A DNA stretch of 64,000 nt from Zoogloea sp. (GCF_028689785.1 NZ_JAQVCN010000002.1:1-64000), one strand, 5' to 3'; shown: positions 29,840-40,779, numbered from the stretch's first letter. Notes: generated by a model from the letters alone, not told the origin. Translations and numbers: made by a program.

Positions 29840-32431
29840 TCAGACGGCCAGTTTTTCCAGCAGGTCGGACTCGATCTTCAGAACCTGCGCGTCCTGGGAA
29901 AGCCCGGGCCCGCTGATCAGGAAAGTATCTTCCACGCGTTCACCGAGGGTGGCGATCTTGGCGGTATGCAGGTTGATGCCGTAGGCAACCAGCGTTTCCG
30001 CTACGCCAAAGAGCAGGCCTGGGCGGTCTGCAGCGGTTACGGACATGATGTGGTGCTGGCCGCGTTCGTCAGGGCGGATGCTGATCTCCGGGGTGATGGG
30101 GAAGTGCTTGACCTCTCGGGAGATGCGCCCGCTGGATGGACGATCGATGGCGGCGTGGGTGGCCAGCCGCTCGGTGAGGCCGTGCTCAAGCAGGGTGATC
30201 AGATCCCGGTAATGGACTTCCTGGCCTGGATCGAGGAGCACGAAGCTGTCCAGCGCGTAGCCGTGGCGGGTGGTGTGGATCTTGGCGTCGGCGATGGAGA
30301 AGCCCAGTCGGCTGAAGAAGCCGCACAGACGCATGAAAAGGTCGCCCTGATCCTTCATGTAAACCATCACCTGCAGGCCTTCGCCCACATGGCTCAGGCG
30401 CGCCTTGATCACAGGTTCGTCGGTCTCCACCCGGTAATAGAGCATGCGGGCATGCCAGGCGATTTCTTCGGGGTCGTGACGCAGGAAATACACCGTATCC
30501 AGCTGATCCCACAGGGCGTCCTCGGTGCCTGGGCGCAGCCCGTAGTAGCGCAGCAGGTTGCGGGCGTCGTCCTGGCGGATGGGCGTGCCGAGGGCCTGCT
30601 GGGGCGTCGCTCCGCGCAGCAGACGCTGGGCCGCAAAGAACAGGTCTTCCAGCAGCTTGCCCTTCCAGCCATTCCAGACCTTGGGGCTAGTGCCACGAAT
30701 GTCCGCGTGGGTGAGGATGTACAGGGCGTTGAGGCGGCGTTCGTTGCCAACCAGGTCGGCAAAGCGGCGGATCACATCCAGGTCGGACAGATCCTGCTTT
30801 TGGGCTACGTTGGACATGGACAGGTGGTGCTGGACCAGCCACTCCACCAGAAGGGTATCGTTTTCTTCGAGGCCATGGGATTCGCAGAAATCCCGTGCGT
30901 CCTTCATGCCCAGTTTCGAGTGGTCGCCACCTCGGCCCTTGGCGATGTCATGGAAGAGTGCAGCGATGTAGATCAGCCAGGGCTTCTCGAAGCCGGTGCT
31001 CAGGCGCGTTAGCAGAGGATATTCATGGGCGTGTTCGGCCACCATGAAGCGGCGCACGTTGCGCAAGACCTGCAGGATGTGCTGATCCACCGTGTAGACG
31101 TGGAAGAGGTCGTGCTGCATCTGGCCAACGATGCGCCGCCAGGCCGGCAAGTAGAAGCTCAGGATGCCGTACTGGTTCATGCGCCGCATTTCGTGCACTA
31201 CACCGCGTTTCTGTTGTAGCAGGCGCAGAAATAGGGCGCGATTGGCTGGATTCTGCCGAAACTCGGCGTTGATCAGCTTGCGGCCGCGCCACAGGGCGCG
31301 GAGCGTGCGGGCGGTCATGCCCTTCAGTTCGGAGCGTTGCTCCAGCAGAAGGAAGCACTCGAGCAGGGCGCTGGGGTGGCGGTCAAAGACGCCCTCGTCA
31401 CGTACGTCAAGCAGTTCGCGTACGCACTGGAAGCGTTCGTTGATGTTGATGGCTGCCGGATAGCGGTTGGGAAAGAACTCCACCCCGAAGTTGAGCAGCA
31501 GAATGGTGTTGAGCTGGGTGACCTTCTTGGCGGTCCGGTAGTACTCCTGCATGAATACTTCGGAGGCGCGTCGGGCTTCGGTGGCATCGTAGCCGAAGCG
31601 CCGGGCAAGCTTCTCCTGGTGATCGAACAGCAGGCGGTCCTCGCGGCGTCCGGTCAGATGGTGCAGTCGGATGCGCACGTGCTGCAGAAAGCGCTCCAGT
31701 TCGCGCAGTTCGGTGGCTTCCTCGTCGGTGATCAGGCCGTGCCGGGCCAGGTCGCGCCAGTGGGTGCCGATGCCTGCCGAGCGGCTGATCCAGCCAATGA
31801 TCTGGAGGTCCCGCAGCCCGCCAGGGCTTTCCTTGCAATTGGGCTCCAGGGAGTAGGGGGTTTCGTTGTGGCGGGTGTAGCGTTGCTCCTGCTCAAGCCG
31901 CTTGGCCTTGAAGAACTGCCCGGCGTTGAGAATACCGCGCAGGCTGGTGTCGAAACGGGCATAGAGCTGCGGGTTGCCGTGGATGCGGCGGGCCTCCAGC
32001 AGGTTGGTCATCACCGTCACGTCAAGAGTGGCCTCTTCGAGGCAGGCCTCGATGGTGCGTACGCTGTGCCCGATGTCAAGGCCGATATCCCAGATAAGGC
32101 CGATCATCTGGGTCAGGCGCTCCTCCAGGTCGGCATCGGGTTCGTCTTCAAGCAGGAACAGCAGATCCACGTCCGAACAGGGGAAGAGCTCCTCACGCCC
32201 ATAGCCGCCAACCGCCACCAGTGTGGCAGAGGCGGGGAGCCCGAAATCTCTCCACAGGTTGATGAGAACCTCATCCACCAGGTGGGAGCGGCCTTTGAGG
32301 ATCGGATCGGTTAGCGGGCGCGCCTCGTAGGCTGCCCTCAGCGCTTCGCCGCCCGCCTTGAGGCGGCTCTTGTACCGGGTGATGAGTTCGCGAGCGGTGT
32401 CGGGCGAAAGGATGGGCGCGGATTCGGGCAT
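29840..32431 (-). CDS. glnD: Bifunctional [protein-PII] uridylyltransferase / uridylyl-removing enzyme
   Basis: The 863-residue nitrogen sensor uridylylates PII proteins when glutamine is low and deuridylylates them when it is high. An N-terminal nucleotidyltransferase domain has GGYGREELFPCSDVDLL (75-91). The HD hydrolase domain has ALFHDIAKGRGGDHS near residue 493. Two C-terminal ACT domains follow (about 680-760 and 790-860, SVTAADRPGLLFGVAETL). It is 20 bp downstream of map on the same strand. A map-glnD pairing also occurs near rpsB in E. coli. Confidence 0.96.
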   Translation of the reverse strand: MPESAPILSPDTARELITRYKSRLKAGGEALRAAYEARPLTDPILKGRSHLVDEVLINLWRDFGLPASATLVAVGGYGREELFPCSDVDLLFLLEDEPDADLEERLTQMIGLIWDIGLDIGHSVRTIEACLEEATLDVTVMTNLLEARRIHGNPQLYARFDTSLRGILNAGQFFKAKRLEQEQRYTRHNETPYSLEPNCKESPGGLRDLQIIGWISRSAGIGTHWRDLARHGLITDEEATELRELERFLQHVRIRLHHLTGRREDRLLFDHQEKLARRFGYDATEARRASEVFMQEYYRTAKKVTQLNTILLLNFGVEFFPNRYPAAININERFQCVRELLDVRDEGVFDRHPSALLECFLLLEQRSELKGMTARTLRALWRGRKLINAEFRQNPANRALFLRLLQQKRGVVHEMRRMNQYGILSFYLPAWRRIVGQMQHDLFHVYTVDQHILQVLRNVRRFMVAEHAHEYPLLTRLSTGFEKPWLIYIAALFHDIAKGRGGDHSKLGMKDARDFCESHGLEENDTLLVEWLVQHHLSMSNVAQKQDLSDLDVIRRFADLVGNERRLNALYILTHADIRGTSPKVWNGWKGKLLEDLFFAAQRLLRGATPQQALGTPIRQDDARNLLRYYGLRPGTEDALWDQLDTVYFLRHDPEEIAWHARMLYYRVETDEPVIKARLSHVGEGLQVMVYMKDQGDLFMRLCGFFSRLGFSIADAKIHTTRHGYALDSFVLLDPGQEVHYRDLITLLEHGLTERLATHAAIDRPSSGRISREVKHFPITPEISIRPDERGQHHIMSVTAADRPGLLFGVAETLVAYGINLHTAKIATLGERVEDTFLISGPGLSQDAQVLKIESDLLEKLAV

Positions 32432-32451
32432 CTTCAGGCGGAGGGGCGATC

Positions 32452-33273
32452 TCAGGGCAGGAGGTTGGCAACGATATCCGGACGCGCCGGGGATGCGGCT
32501 GACAGGGTCAGCACTTCAACGCCGGTTTCGGTAACGAGGATCATGTGCTCCCACTGGGCAGACAAGCTGCGGTCGCGGGTGACGATGGTCCAGCCGTCGG
32601 GGAGTTCCGAGATGGCGGCCTTGCCGGCGTTGATCATCGGCTCAATGGTGAAAATCATGCCCGGCTTGAGTTCGATGCCGGTGCCTGGCTTGCCGTAATG
32701 CAGGACCTGCGGGTCTTCATGGAAGTTGGCGCCGATGCCGTGGCCGCAGAACTCCCGCACCACCGAGAAGCCGTTGCCTTCCGCATGCTTCTGGATGGCG
32801 TGGCCGATGTCGCCGAGGTGGGCGCCGGGGCGCACCTGGGCGATGCCGAGCCACAGGCACTCATAGGTGATCTGGCACAGGCGCCGGGCGAGGATGCTGC
32901 AGTTGTTGTCGCCGCCGACCAGGAACATCCGGCTGGTGTCGCCGTGGTAGCCGTCCTTGATCACGGTGATGTCCAGATTGACGATGTCGCCTTTCTTAAG
33001 GACCTTTTCGCTTGGGACGCCGTGACAGACCTGGTGGTTGATCGATGTGCAGATCGACTTGGGGTAGGGCTTGTAGCCCGGAGGGCAGTAGTTGAGAGGG
33101 GCCGGGATGCAGCCTTGAATCTCAACCATATAGTCATGGCACAGCTTGTTCAGCTCATCCGTAGTGACCCCGGGCTTGACGAAGGGGGTGATGTAGTCCA
33201 GCACTTCAGAGCCAAGGCGGCCCGCAATGCGCATCTTTTCGATTTCTTCTGGCGTTTTTATGGTGACGCTCAT
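32452..33273 (-). CDS. map: Methionine aminopeptidase, type I
   Basis: The 273-residue enzyme removes initiator methionine after deformylation. The five metal ligands fall in NLDITVIKDGYHGDTSRMF (two Asp), GHGIGANFHED (His), FTIEPMI (Glu) and WEHMILVTE (Glu). The N-terminus MSVTIKTPEEIEKMRIAGRL is canonical. It is about 10 residues longer at the C-terminus than the E. coli protein. Divergent from rpsB, with the 281-bp gap carrying the rpsB promoter. Confidence 0.96.
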   Translation of the reverse strand: MSVTIKTPEEIEKMRIAGRLGSEVLDYITPFVKPGVTTDELNKLCHDYMVEIQGCIPAPLNYCPPGYKPYPKSICTSINHQVCHGVPSEKVLKKGDIVNLDITVIKDGYHGDTSRMFLVGGDNNCSILARRLCQITYECLWLGIAQVRPGAHLGDIGHAIQKHAEGNGFSVVREFCGHGIGANFHEDPQVLHYGKPGTGIELKPGMIFTIEPMINAGKAAISELPDGWTIVTRDRSLSAQWEHMILVTETGVEVLTLSAASPARPDIVANLLP

Positions 33274-33368
33274 GACGTTCTGATCTTTTGTGGGGTTTCG
33301 AGCGCATTAGGCTAGCGCATGCGACGCATGCGGGCAATCCAGCGGGAGCGCAAGGCGGAGAGCCGGCC

Positions 33369-33398
33369 TTGAGGGAAGTAAGGTGTTGCTGCTACAAT
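33369..33398 (+). promoter_or_regulatory. Predicted sigma-70 promoter of the rpsB operon
   Basis: TTGAGG (33369-33374) and TACAAT (33393-33398) are separated by 18 bp, and TGC directly before the -10 makes it an extended -10 as well. Transcription would start near 33405, leaving a leader of about 150 nt before rpsB, consistent with a long regulated ribosomal-protein leader. Confidence 0.65.
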
Positions 33399-33404
33399 CG
33401 GCGG

Positions 33405-33554
33405 CTTGTCTGGCATGTGCCGGGCAAAATTCACACGTCCGGCCCATTGAGGTCTGGTGAGTTGTCCGCAAGGATGGCTTTCGGCAAGGCGTGGCTCCGC
33501 ATGGGCGGGCCAGGCAGGCTGGGCGGCGGTCAAACCTCTGTATTGGAGTACAAA
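33405..33554 (+). promoter_or_regulatory. rpsB 5' leader region
   Basis: The roughly 150 nt between the predicted transcription start and the rpsB ATG hold no convincing gene and end in a TTGGAGTA ribosome site. S2 in E. coli represses its own rpsB-tsf mRNA through the leader. An equivalent structure is plausible here but I could not verify a fold by eye. Confidence 0.3.
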
Positions 33555-34307
33555 ATGTCTGTAACCATGCGTCAAATGCTCGAAGCGGGCGTCCACTTTG
33601 GTCACCAAACCCGTTTCTGGAACCCGAAGATGGCTCCCTTTATCTTCGGTCAGCGCAACAAGATCCATATCGTCAACCTCGAGAAGACCCTCGTCAAGTA
33701 CAACGAGGCAATGGATTTCGTGCGCAAGCTGGCTGCCAATCGCGGCACCATCCTCCTCGTTGGCACCAAGCGTCAGGCTCGCGAAATCGTGGCTGAAGAA
33801 GCCCGTCGCGCCGGCATGCCCTACGTTGATGAGCGTTGGCTGGGCGGTATGCTCACCAACTTCAAGACCGTCAAGGTTTCCATCAAGCGCCTGAAGGAAA
33901 TGGAAGCCATGGTCGAAGACGGCTCCATCGAGCGTCTGTCCAAGAAAGAAGCCCTGATGGCCTCCCGCGAGCTCGAGAAGCTGCAAAAGAGCCTCGGCGG
34001 CATCAAGGATCTGGGCGGCCTGCCGGATGCCCTGTTCGTGATCGACGTGGGCTACCACAAGATTGCCATCACCGAAGCCAACAAGCTGGGTATCCCGGTT
34101 GTGGCTGTCGTTGATACCAACCACACCCCTGAAGGCGTGGACTTCGTGATCCCGGGTAATGATGACTCTTCCCGCGCGATCCGCCTGTACGCCCGTGGCG
34201 TGGCTGATGCCGTGCTGGAAGGCAAGAACCAGGTCATCCAGGAAATCGTTGCGGCTGGTTCCGACGAGTTCGTGGAAGTGGAAGACAGCGCCGAAGAGCA
34301 GGCCTGA
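33555..34307 (+). CDS. rpsB: 30S ribosomal protein S2
   Basis: The 250-residue S2 is full length, with [22 protein letters not shown], the signatures at both ends ([30 protein letters not shown]) and a helical hairpin about residues 100-160. The acidic tail [10 protein letters not shown] is typical. The ATG follows TTGGAG. The in-frame extension of 89 codons upstream is leader sequence. First gene of a long translation/envelope array. Codon choice is strongly biased, as expected for a highly expressed gene. Confidence 0.98.
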   Translation: MSVTMRQMLEAGVHFGHQTRFWNPKMAPFIFGQRNKIHIVNLEKTLVKYNEAMDFVRKLAANRGTILLVGTKRQAREIVAEEARRAGMPYVDERWLGGMLTNFKTVKVSIKRLKEMEAMVEDGSIERLSKKEALMASRELEKLQKSLGGIKDLGGLPDALFVIDVGYHKIAITEANKLGIPVVAVVDTNHTPEGVDFVIPGNDDSSRAIRLYARGVADAVLEGKNQVIQEIVAAGSDEFVEVEDSAEEQA

Positions 34308-34349
34308 GCCTTACCCAATTCGATCCAATAGACATACTTAGGAGCAAGC

Positions 34350-35246
34350 ATGGCGGAAATTACCGCAAGCATGGTCAAGGAGCTGCGCGAGAAGACCGAC
34401 GCACCCATGATGGAATGCAAGAAGGCCCTGTCTGAAGCCGCTGGTGACATGGCCAAGGCTGAGGAAATCCTGCGCGTCAAGCTGGGCAACAAGGCCTCGA
34501 AGGCTGCTGCCCGCGTGACCGCAGAAGGCATCGTTGGCGTCTATATCTCCGGCGACGCCAAGCTCGGCGCGATGGTTGAAGTTAACTGTGAAACCGACTT
34601 CGTGGCAAAGAATGACGATTTCCTGGCTCTGGTCAAGAACGTCGCCGAGTTGGTCGCGACCAAGAATCCGGCTGATGTGGAGGCGCTCTCCGCTCTGGAG
34701 CTGAACGGCCAGACCGTTGAAGAAGTCCGTAAGGCGCTGGTCGGCAAGATCGGTGAGAACATGTCCATCCGCCGTTTTGTGCGTGTGGAAGCGAAGGGTG
34801 CTGTGGCTAACTACATCCACGGTGGTTCCAAGATCGGCGTGCTGGTCGATCTGGTGGGTGGTGACGAAGCTCTGGCCAAGGATCTGGCCATGCATATCGC
34901 TGCTTCCAAGCCGAAGTCCCTGGATGCTTCCGGTGTTCCGGCCGAGCTGCTGGACGTCGAGCGTCGCGTTGCGATCGAGAAGGCCCGTGAAGCCGGCAAG
35001 CCGGAAGCCATGCTTGAGAAGATCGCTGAAGGCACCGTGCAGAAGTTCCTGAAGGACGTGACCCTGCTGGATCAGGTCTTCGTCAAGGCTGAGGATGGCA
35101 AGCAGACCATCAGCCAGCTGCTGAAGGCCAAGAACGCTTCCGTGGCCGGCTTCACCCTCTTTATTGTCGGTGAGGGCATCGAGAAGAAGGTGACGGACTT
35201 CGCCGCTGAAGTGGCCGCTCAGGCTGCTGCTGCAGCTCAGAAGTAA
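34350..35246 (+). CDS. tsf: Translation elongation factor Ts
   Basis: The 298-residue EF-Ts exchanges GDP on EF-Tu. The N-terminal UBA-like domain has [19 protein letters not shown], and the TDFVAKND core motif that contacts EF-Tu is present ([12 protein letters not shown], about residues 79-90). A dimerisation domain and C-terminal module follow. TAGGAGC precedes the ATG, 42 bp after rpsB. Confidence 0.98.
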   Translation: MAEITASMVKELREKTDAPMMECKKALSEAAGDMAKAEEILRVKLGNKASKAAARVTAEGIVGVYISGDAKLGAMVEVNCETDFVAKNDDFLALVKNVAELVATKNPADVEALSALELNGQTVEEVRKALVGKIGENMSIRRFVRVEAKGAVANYIHGGSKIGVLVDLVGGDEALAKDLAMHIAASKPKSLDASGVPAELLDVERRVAIEKAREAGKPEAMLEKIAEGTVQKFLKDVTLLDQVFVKAEDGKQTISQLLKAKNASVAGFTLFIVGEGIEKKVTDFAAEVAAQAAAAAQK

Positions 35247-35261
35247 GAGGTTCGCGAAACG

Positions 35262-35978
35262 ATGAGTCAGCCCGCCTATAAACGCATTCTCCTCAAACTC
35301 TCCGGCGAAGCCCTGATGGGTGACGACGCCTACGGTATCAACCGCGAGGTGGTTGCCGGAATCGTCACCGATGTGGTCGATGTGACCCGCATCGGCGTTG
35401 AGGTCGGGGTTGTGATTGGCGGCGGGAACATCTTCCGTGGAATGGCGGGGGCCGCGTCCGGCATGGATCGCGCCACCGCCGACTACATGGGGATGCTGGC
35501 CACCGTGATGAACGCCATGGCCCTTGCAGATGCGTTCCGGGCTGCGGGGGTTAATGCGCGGGTCCAGTCGGCCCTGCGCATCGACCAGGTGGTCGAGCCT
35601 TATATCCGTGGCAAGGCGATTCGTTACCTCGAAGAGGGGCGTGTCGTCATTTTTGGTGCTGGCACTGGCAATCCCTTCTTTACCACTGATACCGCTGCGG
35701 CCCTTCGTGGCTCGGAGATCGGTGCGGACATCGTCCTGAAGGCGACCAAGGTGGATGGCATCTACACGGCTGATCCCAAGAAGGATCCGTCTGCAACCCG
35801 TTTCCACAAAATTTCCTTTGACGAGGCAATCTCGCGAAATCTTGCGGTTATGGATGCGACGGCCTTTGCGCTGTGCCGTGACCAGCGCCTTCCCATCAAT
35901 GTATTCAGCCTCTTCAAGAGTGGGGCGCTGAAGCGGGTGGTGATGGGCGAAGACGAAGGCACGCTGGTTTACTGCTGA
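35262..35978 (+). CDS. pyrH: UMP kinase
   Basis: The 238-residue hexameric kinase of the amino-acid-kinase fold phosphorylates UMP to UDP, supplying nucleotides for RNA and for cell-wall UDP-sugars. ATP-site [18 protein letters not shown], the UMP-site [16 protein letters not shown] and [17 protein letters not shown] are visible. It lies 15 bp after tsf and 10 bp before frr. Confidence 0.97.
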   Translation: MSQPAYKRILLKLSGEALMGDDAYGINREVVAGIVTDVVDVTRIGVEVGVVIGGGNIFRGMAGAASGMDRATADYMGMLATVMNAMALADAFRAAGVNARVQSALRIDQVVEPYIRGKAIRYLEEGRVVIFGAGTGNPFFTTDTAAALRGSEIGADIVLKATKVDGIYTADPKKDPSATRFHKISFDEAISRNLAVMDATAFALCRDQRLPINVFSLFKSGALKRVVMGEDEGTLVYC

Positions 35979-35988
35979 GGATGAAGCA

Positions 35989-36546
35989 ATGATTCCCGAG
36001 CTCAAGAAAACAACCGAACACAAGATGCAGCGCTCCATCGAGGCCCTCAAGCAGGATCTCGCCAAGGTGCGCACAGGCCGTGCCCATGTGGGCATTCTCG
36101 ATCACGTGATGGTCGATTATTACGGTAGTCCGGTGCCCATCAGTCAGGTTGCCAACATTACCCTGATTGATGCGCGCACCATCGGTGTCCAGCCGTGGGA
36201 GAAGCCCATGGTCGGCAAGGTCGAGAAGGCGATCCGTGATTCCGATCTGGGTCTGAACCCGGCTGCGCAGGGCGAGATCATTCGTGTGCCTATGCCTGCT
36301 CTGACCGAAGAGCGCCGCAAGGAGCTCATCAAGGTGGTCAAGCACGAGGGCGAAGGCGCCAAGGTTGCAGTGCGCAATTTGCGACGCGATGCCAATGGCG
36401 CGCTCAAGGATGCCCTCAAGGCCAAGACGATTTCCGAAGACGACGAGCGTCGTGCCCAGGATGATGTCCAGAAGCTGACTGACAAGGCGATTGTCGAGAT
36501 CGACAAGCTTCTCGTCCAGAAAGAACAAGAGCTGATGCAGATCTGA
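35989..36546 (+). CDS. frr: Ribosome recycling factor
   Basis: The 185-residue factor splits post-termination ribosomes with EF-G. The tRNA-mimic shape comes from a three-helix bundle and a small beta domain: [20 protein letters not shown] starts the first helix turn, [14 protein letters not shown] is the hinge, and [13 protein letters not shown] the next helix. Full length for the family. A small GACC-GCAA-GGTC hairpin after the stop is too weak to call a terminator. Confidence 0.97.
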   Translation: MIPELKKTTEHKMQRSIEALKQDLAKVRTGRAHVGILDHVMVDYYGSPVPISQVANITLIDARTIGVQPWEKPMVGKVEKAIRDSDLGLNPAAQGEIIRVPMPALTEERRKELIKVVKHEGEGAKVAVRNLRRDANGALKDALKAKTISEDDERRAQDDVQKLTDKAIVEIDKLLVQKEQELMQI

Positions 36547-36599
36547 CCGCAAGGTCGGTTGCTGCTTTTCCGGTTTCTTTTCTTCCAGGCGGATACGAT

Positions 36600-37388
36600 A
36601 TGGTGCGATTGCCGTTTCTCAGCTCCACGCAGGGCGTACCCGAAGCTGCAGCGGTTCCGCGGCACATCGCGATCATCATGGACGGCAATGGGCGCTGGGC
36701 GCGCAAGAGACTGATGCCCCGGGTTGCCGGGCACGCGAAGGGGGTCGATTCTCTCCGTGAGGTGATCCGGAGCTGCCTGGATCGTGGTGTCGAGTATCTG
36801 ACGGTATTTGCCTTCAGTTCCGAGAATTGGCGCCGTCCGAAAGACGAAGTGTCTTTCTTGATGCAGTTGTTCGTGAAGTCCCTGAAGGCCGAAATCGAGC
36901 GCATCCATCGCAATGAGATCCGTCTGCGTGTTGTCGGCGACTTGACCCCGTTTGATGATGGACTGGTTTCGCTGATCCGCGATGGTGAGGCGCTGACTGC
37001 CGACAATGGCAAGATGAATCTCACCATCTGCGCCAACTATGGTGGCCGGTGGGACATCATGCAGGCGGTGGAGAAGATGATCGCTGCCTCCGGGGAGGCG
37101 GTCAGCCGGCCGTATTCCGAGGAGGATCTGGCCCCGCACCTGGCGCTCAGTTTCAGCCCCGAGCCTGATCTGTTCATCCGAACGGGGGGAGAGCAGCGCA
37201 TCAGCAACTTCATGCTCTGGCAGCTTGCCTATTCCGAGCTGTATTTCACCGACAAGCTGTGGCCCGAGTTTGGTGAGGCCGCTCTGGATGAAGCGATCTC
37301 CTCTTACCAGGGGCGCGAGCGTCGCTTTGGACGGACCAGCGAACAGGTCGTCTCCGACAAGCCCGATACCGCGTCCGATCATGCTTAA
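36600..37388 (+). CDS. uppS: Isoprenyl (undecaprenyl) diphosphate synthase
   Basis: The 262-residue cis-prenyltransferase makes the C55 lipid carrier for peptidoglycan and O-antigen. IIMDGNGRWA holds the catalytic Asp, HAKGVDSLREVI and FAFSSENWRRP are the substrate regions, and the C-terminal GGEQRISNFMLWQLAYSELYF is the second signature. The first 20 residues are variable, and an internal start nearer IAIIMDGNG would lack a good ribosome site. It overlaps cdsA by 8 bp. Confidence 0.95.
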   Translation: MVRLPFLSSTQGVPEAAAVPRHIAIIMDGNGRWARKRLMPRVAGHAKGVDSLREVIRSCLDRGVEYLTVFAFSSENWRRPKDEVSFLMQLFVKSLKAEIERIHRNEIRLRVVGDLTPFDDGLVSLIRDGEALTADNGKMNLTICANYGGRWDIMQAVEKMIAASGEAVSRPYSEEDLAPHLALSFSPEPDLFIRTGGEQRISNFMLWQLAYSELYFTDKLWPEFGEAALDEAISSYQGRERRFGRTSEQVVSDKPDTASDHA

Positions 37389-38205
37389 GGCGCGGGTTAT
37401 CACCGCGCTTGTCCTGCTCGCAGGTCTTCTCGCCGCACTGTTTCTCCTGCCCGCCGCAGGCTGGCTCCTGTTTGCATCCCTCATCTGCGGCATTGCAGCG
37501 TCTGAATGGGCAACCATGCTCGGTTTCGGTCGTGTGGCAAGGCATGTCTATGCGCTGATCCTCGGGGGGCTGTGCGTTGCTGCCGGCGCAGTCGCCGGTT
37601 TGCATACCGAGCTTACGGTTGCCCCGTTTGGTCTGGTGCCGGTGTATGCGGTCAGTGCCCTGTTCTGGGTTCTGTGCGTGCCGTTCTGGTTGCGTTCCCG
37701 CTGGCAGTTACCGGGGCAGGGGGCTGCTGCGCTGGTCGGTTTAGTGCTGTTGCTGCCGCCCAGTCTGGCCATCGCTCATCTCCGGCTGCTGAGTCCGTGG
37801 CTGCTGCTGGGGGTCATGGCGGCTGTGTGGGTCGCTGACATCGCCGCCTATTTCACCGGTCGTGCTTTCGGCCGTCGCAAGCTGGCCCCATCCATCAGTC
37901 CCGGCAAGAGTTGGGAAGGCGCCTACGGAGCCGTGGCCGGGGTGGTGATCTTTGGTCTCATCTGTCTGAACAGCCTGGGGCATGGCGTGACGGCCGGTTC
38001 TTATATTCTTGCGGTGCCGGCGCTGATTGTGTTCACTGCGGTGAGCATCATCGGTGATCTCTTCGAGTCATTGATCAAGCGGCAGGCAGGAGTCAAGGAT
38101 AGTGGCAGTCTGCTGCCGGGGCACGGCGGTGTGCTTGATCGTATCGACAGTCTTACGTCGACCCTGCCGATAGCCGGCCTGGTGACGCTCTGGATGGCGC
38201 TTTGA
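37381..38205 (+). CDS. cdsA: Phosphatidate cytidylyltransferase
   Basis: The 274-residue integral membrane enzyme makes CDP-diacylglycerol from phosphatidate and CTP. About seven hydrophobic segments are visible. The family signature runs through [11 protein letters not shown] and [12 protein letters not shown] near the C-terminus, holding the metal-binding acidic residues. The start [15 protein letters not shown] overlaps the end of uppS by 8 bp; a 52-codon in-frame extension inside uppS is rejected. Confidence 0.95.
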   Translation: MLKARVITALVLLAGLLAALFLLPAAGWLLFASLICGIAASEWATMLGFGRVARHVYALILGGLCVAAGAVAGLHTELTVAPFGLVPVYAVSALFWVLCVPFWLRSRWQLPGQGAAALVGLVLLLPPSLAIAHLRLLSPWLLLGVMAAVWVADIAAYFTGRAFGRRKLAPSISPGKSWEGAYGAVAGVVIFGLICLNSLGHGVTAGSYILAVPALIVFTAVSIIGDLFESLIKRQAGVKDSGSLLPGHGGVLDRIDSLTSTLPIAGLVTLWMAL

Positions 38206-38209
38206 AGTC

Positions 38210-39403
38210 ATGAACCAAGGCAGGAAACGTGTAACGGTGCTCGGCGCCACGGGCTCGATCGGTGTCAGTACCCTGGACGTGGTGGCGCGTCATCCGGATC
38301 TTTTCGGTGTGTTTGCCCTCACCGCCCATCGGCAGGTGGACAAGCTTTTCGAGCAGTGTTTGGCCCATCGTCCGGCCTATGCGGTTCTCGACAGGGCCGA
38401 GGATGCTGCTGCCCTGCAGTCCAGGCTTGATGCCGCGGGCTGCTGCACCGAGGTGCTTGCGGGGGCCTCTGCGCTGGCGGAGGTGTCTTCGGCGCCGGAA
38501 GTCGACATGGTGATGGCGGCCATCGTTGGGGCTGCTGGGCTCGTACCGGCTCTTGCGGCTGCCAGGGCCGGCAAGCGCATCCTGCTCGCCAATAAGGAGG
38601 CGCTGGTAATGTCCGGCGCGCTCTTCATGCAGGAGGTTGCCGCGGCTGGCGCGCTCCTGTTGCCTATCGACAGTGAGCACAACGCCATCTTTCAGGCCCT
38701 GCCGGCCGGGTTCGAGCGTGGCCTCCACGGTAGCGGTGTCAATCGCATCCTGCTGACGGCCTCCGGTGGTCCATTTCGGTGCAAGCCCGTGGAGGAGCTG
38801 GCTGCGGTGACACCCGAGATGGCTTGCGCCCACCCCAACTGGGTGATTGGGCGGAAGATTTCCGTGGATTCCGCCACCATGATGAACAAGGGGCTTGAGG
38901 TCATTGAGGCGCACTGGCTGTTTGGCTTGCCGGCAGGGAGTATTGAGGTGGTGATTCACCCGCAGAGCGTGATTCATTCGATGGTCTCGTATGCTGATGG
39001 ATCGGTGCTTGCCCAGTTGGGCAACCCCGACATGCGGACCCCCATCGCCCATGCCATGGCCTATCCGCAGCGGGTGGATGCGGGGGTGCGTCCCCTGGAT
39101 CTGTTCGAGATCGCCAGGCTTGATTTCGAACGCCCCGACCTGCAGCGATTCCCCTGCCTGGCCCTGGCGTACAGGGTTCTGGAGGAGGGTGGTGTTGCAC
39201 CGGCTGTGCTCAATGCGGCCAATGAGGTCGCGGTGGCCAGTTTTCTGGAGGGCGGCCTACGCTTCGATCGCATCGCTGGAGTCATTGCGGCTACGCTGGA
39301 TGCGTTTGTGCCGCGCAAGGCAGATTCTCTCGATGTCGTTTTCGAGGCGGACCGCCAGGCGCGGGAAATTGCCGCTGGTCTGGTGCGGGGGTTGGTCAGG
39401 TGA
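38210..39403 (+). CDS. dxr: 1-deoxy-D-xylulose 5-phosphate reductoisomerase
   Basis: The 397-residue enzyme of the MEP isoprenoid pathway converts DXP to 2-C-methyl-erythritol 4-phosphate with NADPH. The nucleotide-binding motif is [15 protein letters not shown] near the N-terminus. [12 protein letters not shown], the metal site [13 protein letters not shown], the flexible loop TASGGPFR and [21 protein letters not shown] are all present. The product feeds the substrate of uppS in the same array. The stop overlaps the rseP start (GTGA). Confidence 0.97.
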   Translation: MNQGRKRVTVLGATGSIGVSTLDVVARHPDLFGVFALTAHRQVDKLFEQCLAHRPAYAVLDRAEDAAALQSRLDAAGCCTEVLAGASALAEVSSAPEVDMVMAAIVGAAGLVPALAAARAGKRILLANKEALVMSGALFMQEVAAAGALLLPIDSEHNAIFQALPAGFERGLHGSGVNRILLTASGGPFRCKPVEELAAVTPEMACAHPNWVIGRKISVDSATMMNKGLEVIEAHWLFGLPAGSIEVVIHPQSVIHSMVSYADGSVLAQLGNPDMRTPIAHAMAYPQRVDAGVRPLDLFEIARLDFERPDLQRFPCLALAYRVLEEGGVAPAVLNAANEVAVASFLEGGLRFDRIAGVIAATLDAFVPRKADSLDVVFEADRQAREIAAGLVRGLVR

Positions 39404-40773
39404 GCGGCATGGGTCTGCTTGATTACGTCCTGCCCTTTCTGCTTGCACTCGGGATATTGATCGTTGTGCACGAGTTTGGTCACTACAGCGTGGCGCGTCT
39501 GTGTGGCGTGAAGGTGCTGCGGTTTTCGCTGGGATTCGGCAAGCCGCTGCTGACGCGCCGGCTTGGCTCGGATCAGACGGAGTGGGTGCTGTCGGCCTTT
39601 CCACTGGGGGGCTACGTGAAAATGCTGGACGAGCGCGAAGCCCCGGTGCCGGCCCATGAGCAGCACCGGGCCTTCAATCGGCAAAGCGTGTGGCGGAGGA
39701 TTGCCATTGTGGCAGCCGGGCCGTTAGCCAATTTCGCCCTGGCCATCGTCTTGTACTGGGGGTTGTATGCCGGAGGTGTGGAGGAGCTGCGACCGCGTCT
39801 TGGTGTGCCGGTTGCCGCCAGTGTGGCCGAGAAGGCGGGTTTTGTTGATGGTGATGTGGTCCGCAGTGTTGACGGTCGGTCTGTGCAGACCTGGCAGGAG
39901 TTTCGTTGGGCGCTGATCAATGATGCCCTGGATAGGCGGGTCGTGGTGGTCGAGACGATCAACGATGCCCGGGAGATCGCTTTCCGAAAGCTGGACCTCA
40001 GCATGGCGACGGTCGATCAGGACAAGCAGGACATCGCTACCCAGGTTGGCCTGACACTGCAGCGACCCAGTTTGCCCCCGGTGCTGGGCAAGCTCAGCCC
40101 GGGCGGGGCTGCAGAGGGTGCGGGGCTGCGCGCCGGAGACCGTGTCATCCGTATTGGCGAGCGGGCCGTGAGCGACTGGAGCGAGCTTGTGATGGCGGTT
40201 CGCGAGGCGCCGGGACAGTCCCTGGAGGTGGAAGCTTTGCGAGATGGTGAGTCCTTCGTGACCCGCCTTGTTCCGGCTTCGGTGGAGGAGAACGGTCGCC
40301 CGATCGGGCGCATCGGGGTTGGCGTGGCCGACGCCGAGGGGCGGCGCGACATGATGTTCGTGACAGTCCGCTACGACACCCTGGATGCGCTCGGCAAGGG
40401 CTTGCGTCAGACCTGGGATACGGCGGCCCTCAGTCTGTCGGTCATGGGGCGCATGATTGTCGGCGAGGTTTCGGTGAAGAATCTCAGTGGCCCGGTGACA
40501 ATCGCAGACTTTGCTGGGCAGTCCGCACGCATGGGCTTTTCCCATTACATCAAGTTCCTGGCGCTTATCAGCATCAGTCTGGGGGTCCTCAACCTGCTCC
40601 CGGTGCCGGTGCTTGATGGGGGGCACTTGCTGTATTATGTGATCGAGATCATCAAGGGCGGCCCGGTTTCCGAGCGGGTTATGGAAATCGGCCAGCAGAT
40701 CGGCATGGCCCTGCTGGCAGCGCTAATGGCTTTCGCCTTCTACAACGACATCAACCGCCTTGTTGCTAGCTGA
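39400..40773 (+). CDS. rseP: RIP metalloprotease RseP (site-2 protease)
   Basis: The 457-residue inner-membrane zinc protease cleaves anti-sigma factor RseA in the envelope-stress cascade and clears signal peptides. Catalytic HEFGH falls at residues 24-28 in the first membrane helix. Two periplasmic PDZ domains follow (about 110-200 and 205-290; [20 protein letters not shown]). The second metal motif [10 protein letters not shown] is in a C-terminal membrane helix. GTG start overlaps dxr. Placed 6 bp before bamA. Confidence 0.95.
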   Translation: MSGMGLLDYVLPFLLALGILIVVHEFGHYSVARLCGVKVLRFSLGFGKPLLTRRLGSDQTEWVLSAFPLGGYVKMLDEREAPVPAHEQHRAFNRQSVWRRIAIVAAGPLANFALAIVLYWGLYAGGVEELRPRLGVPVAASVAEKAGFVDGDVVRSVDGRSVQTWQEFRWALINDALDRRVVVVETINDAREIAFRKLDLSMATVDQDKQDIATQVGLTLQRPSLPPVLGKLSPGGAAEGAGLRAGDRVIRIGERAVSDWSELVMAVREAPGQSLEVEALRDGESFVTRLVPASVEENGRPIGRIGVGVADAEGRRDMMFVTVRYDTLDALGKGLRQTWDTAALSLSVMGRMIVGEVSVKNLSGPVTIADFAGQSARMGFSHYIKFLALISISLGVLNLLPVPVLDGGHLLYYVIEIIKGGPVSERVMEIGQQIGMALLAALMAFAFYNDINRLVAS

Positions 40774-40779
40774 AATCGG

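Noticed and set aside
33311..33334. GCATGC repeats between map and rpsB considered as an operator or terminator
   Set aside because: Short, overlapping palindromes without U-run or known site; nothing to distinguish from chance.
36546..36599. Possible terminator after frr (GACC-GCAA-GGTC)
   Set aside because: Four-base stem only; T-rich sequence begins too far away and uppS follows in the same operon.
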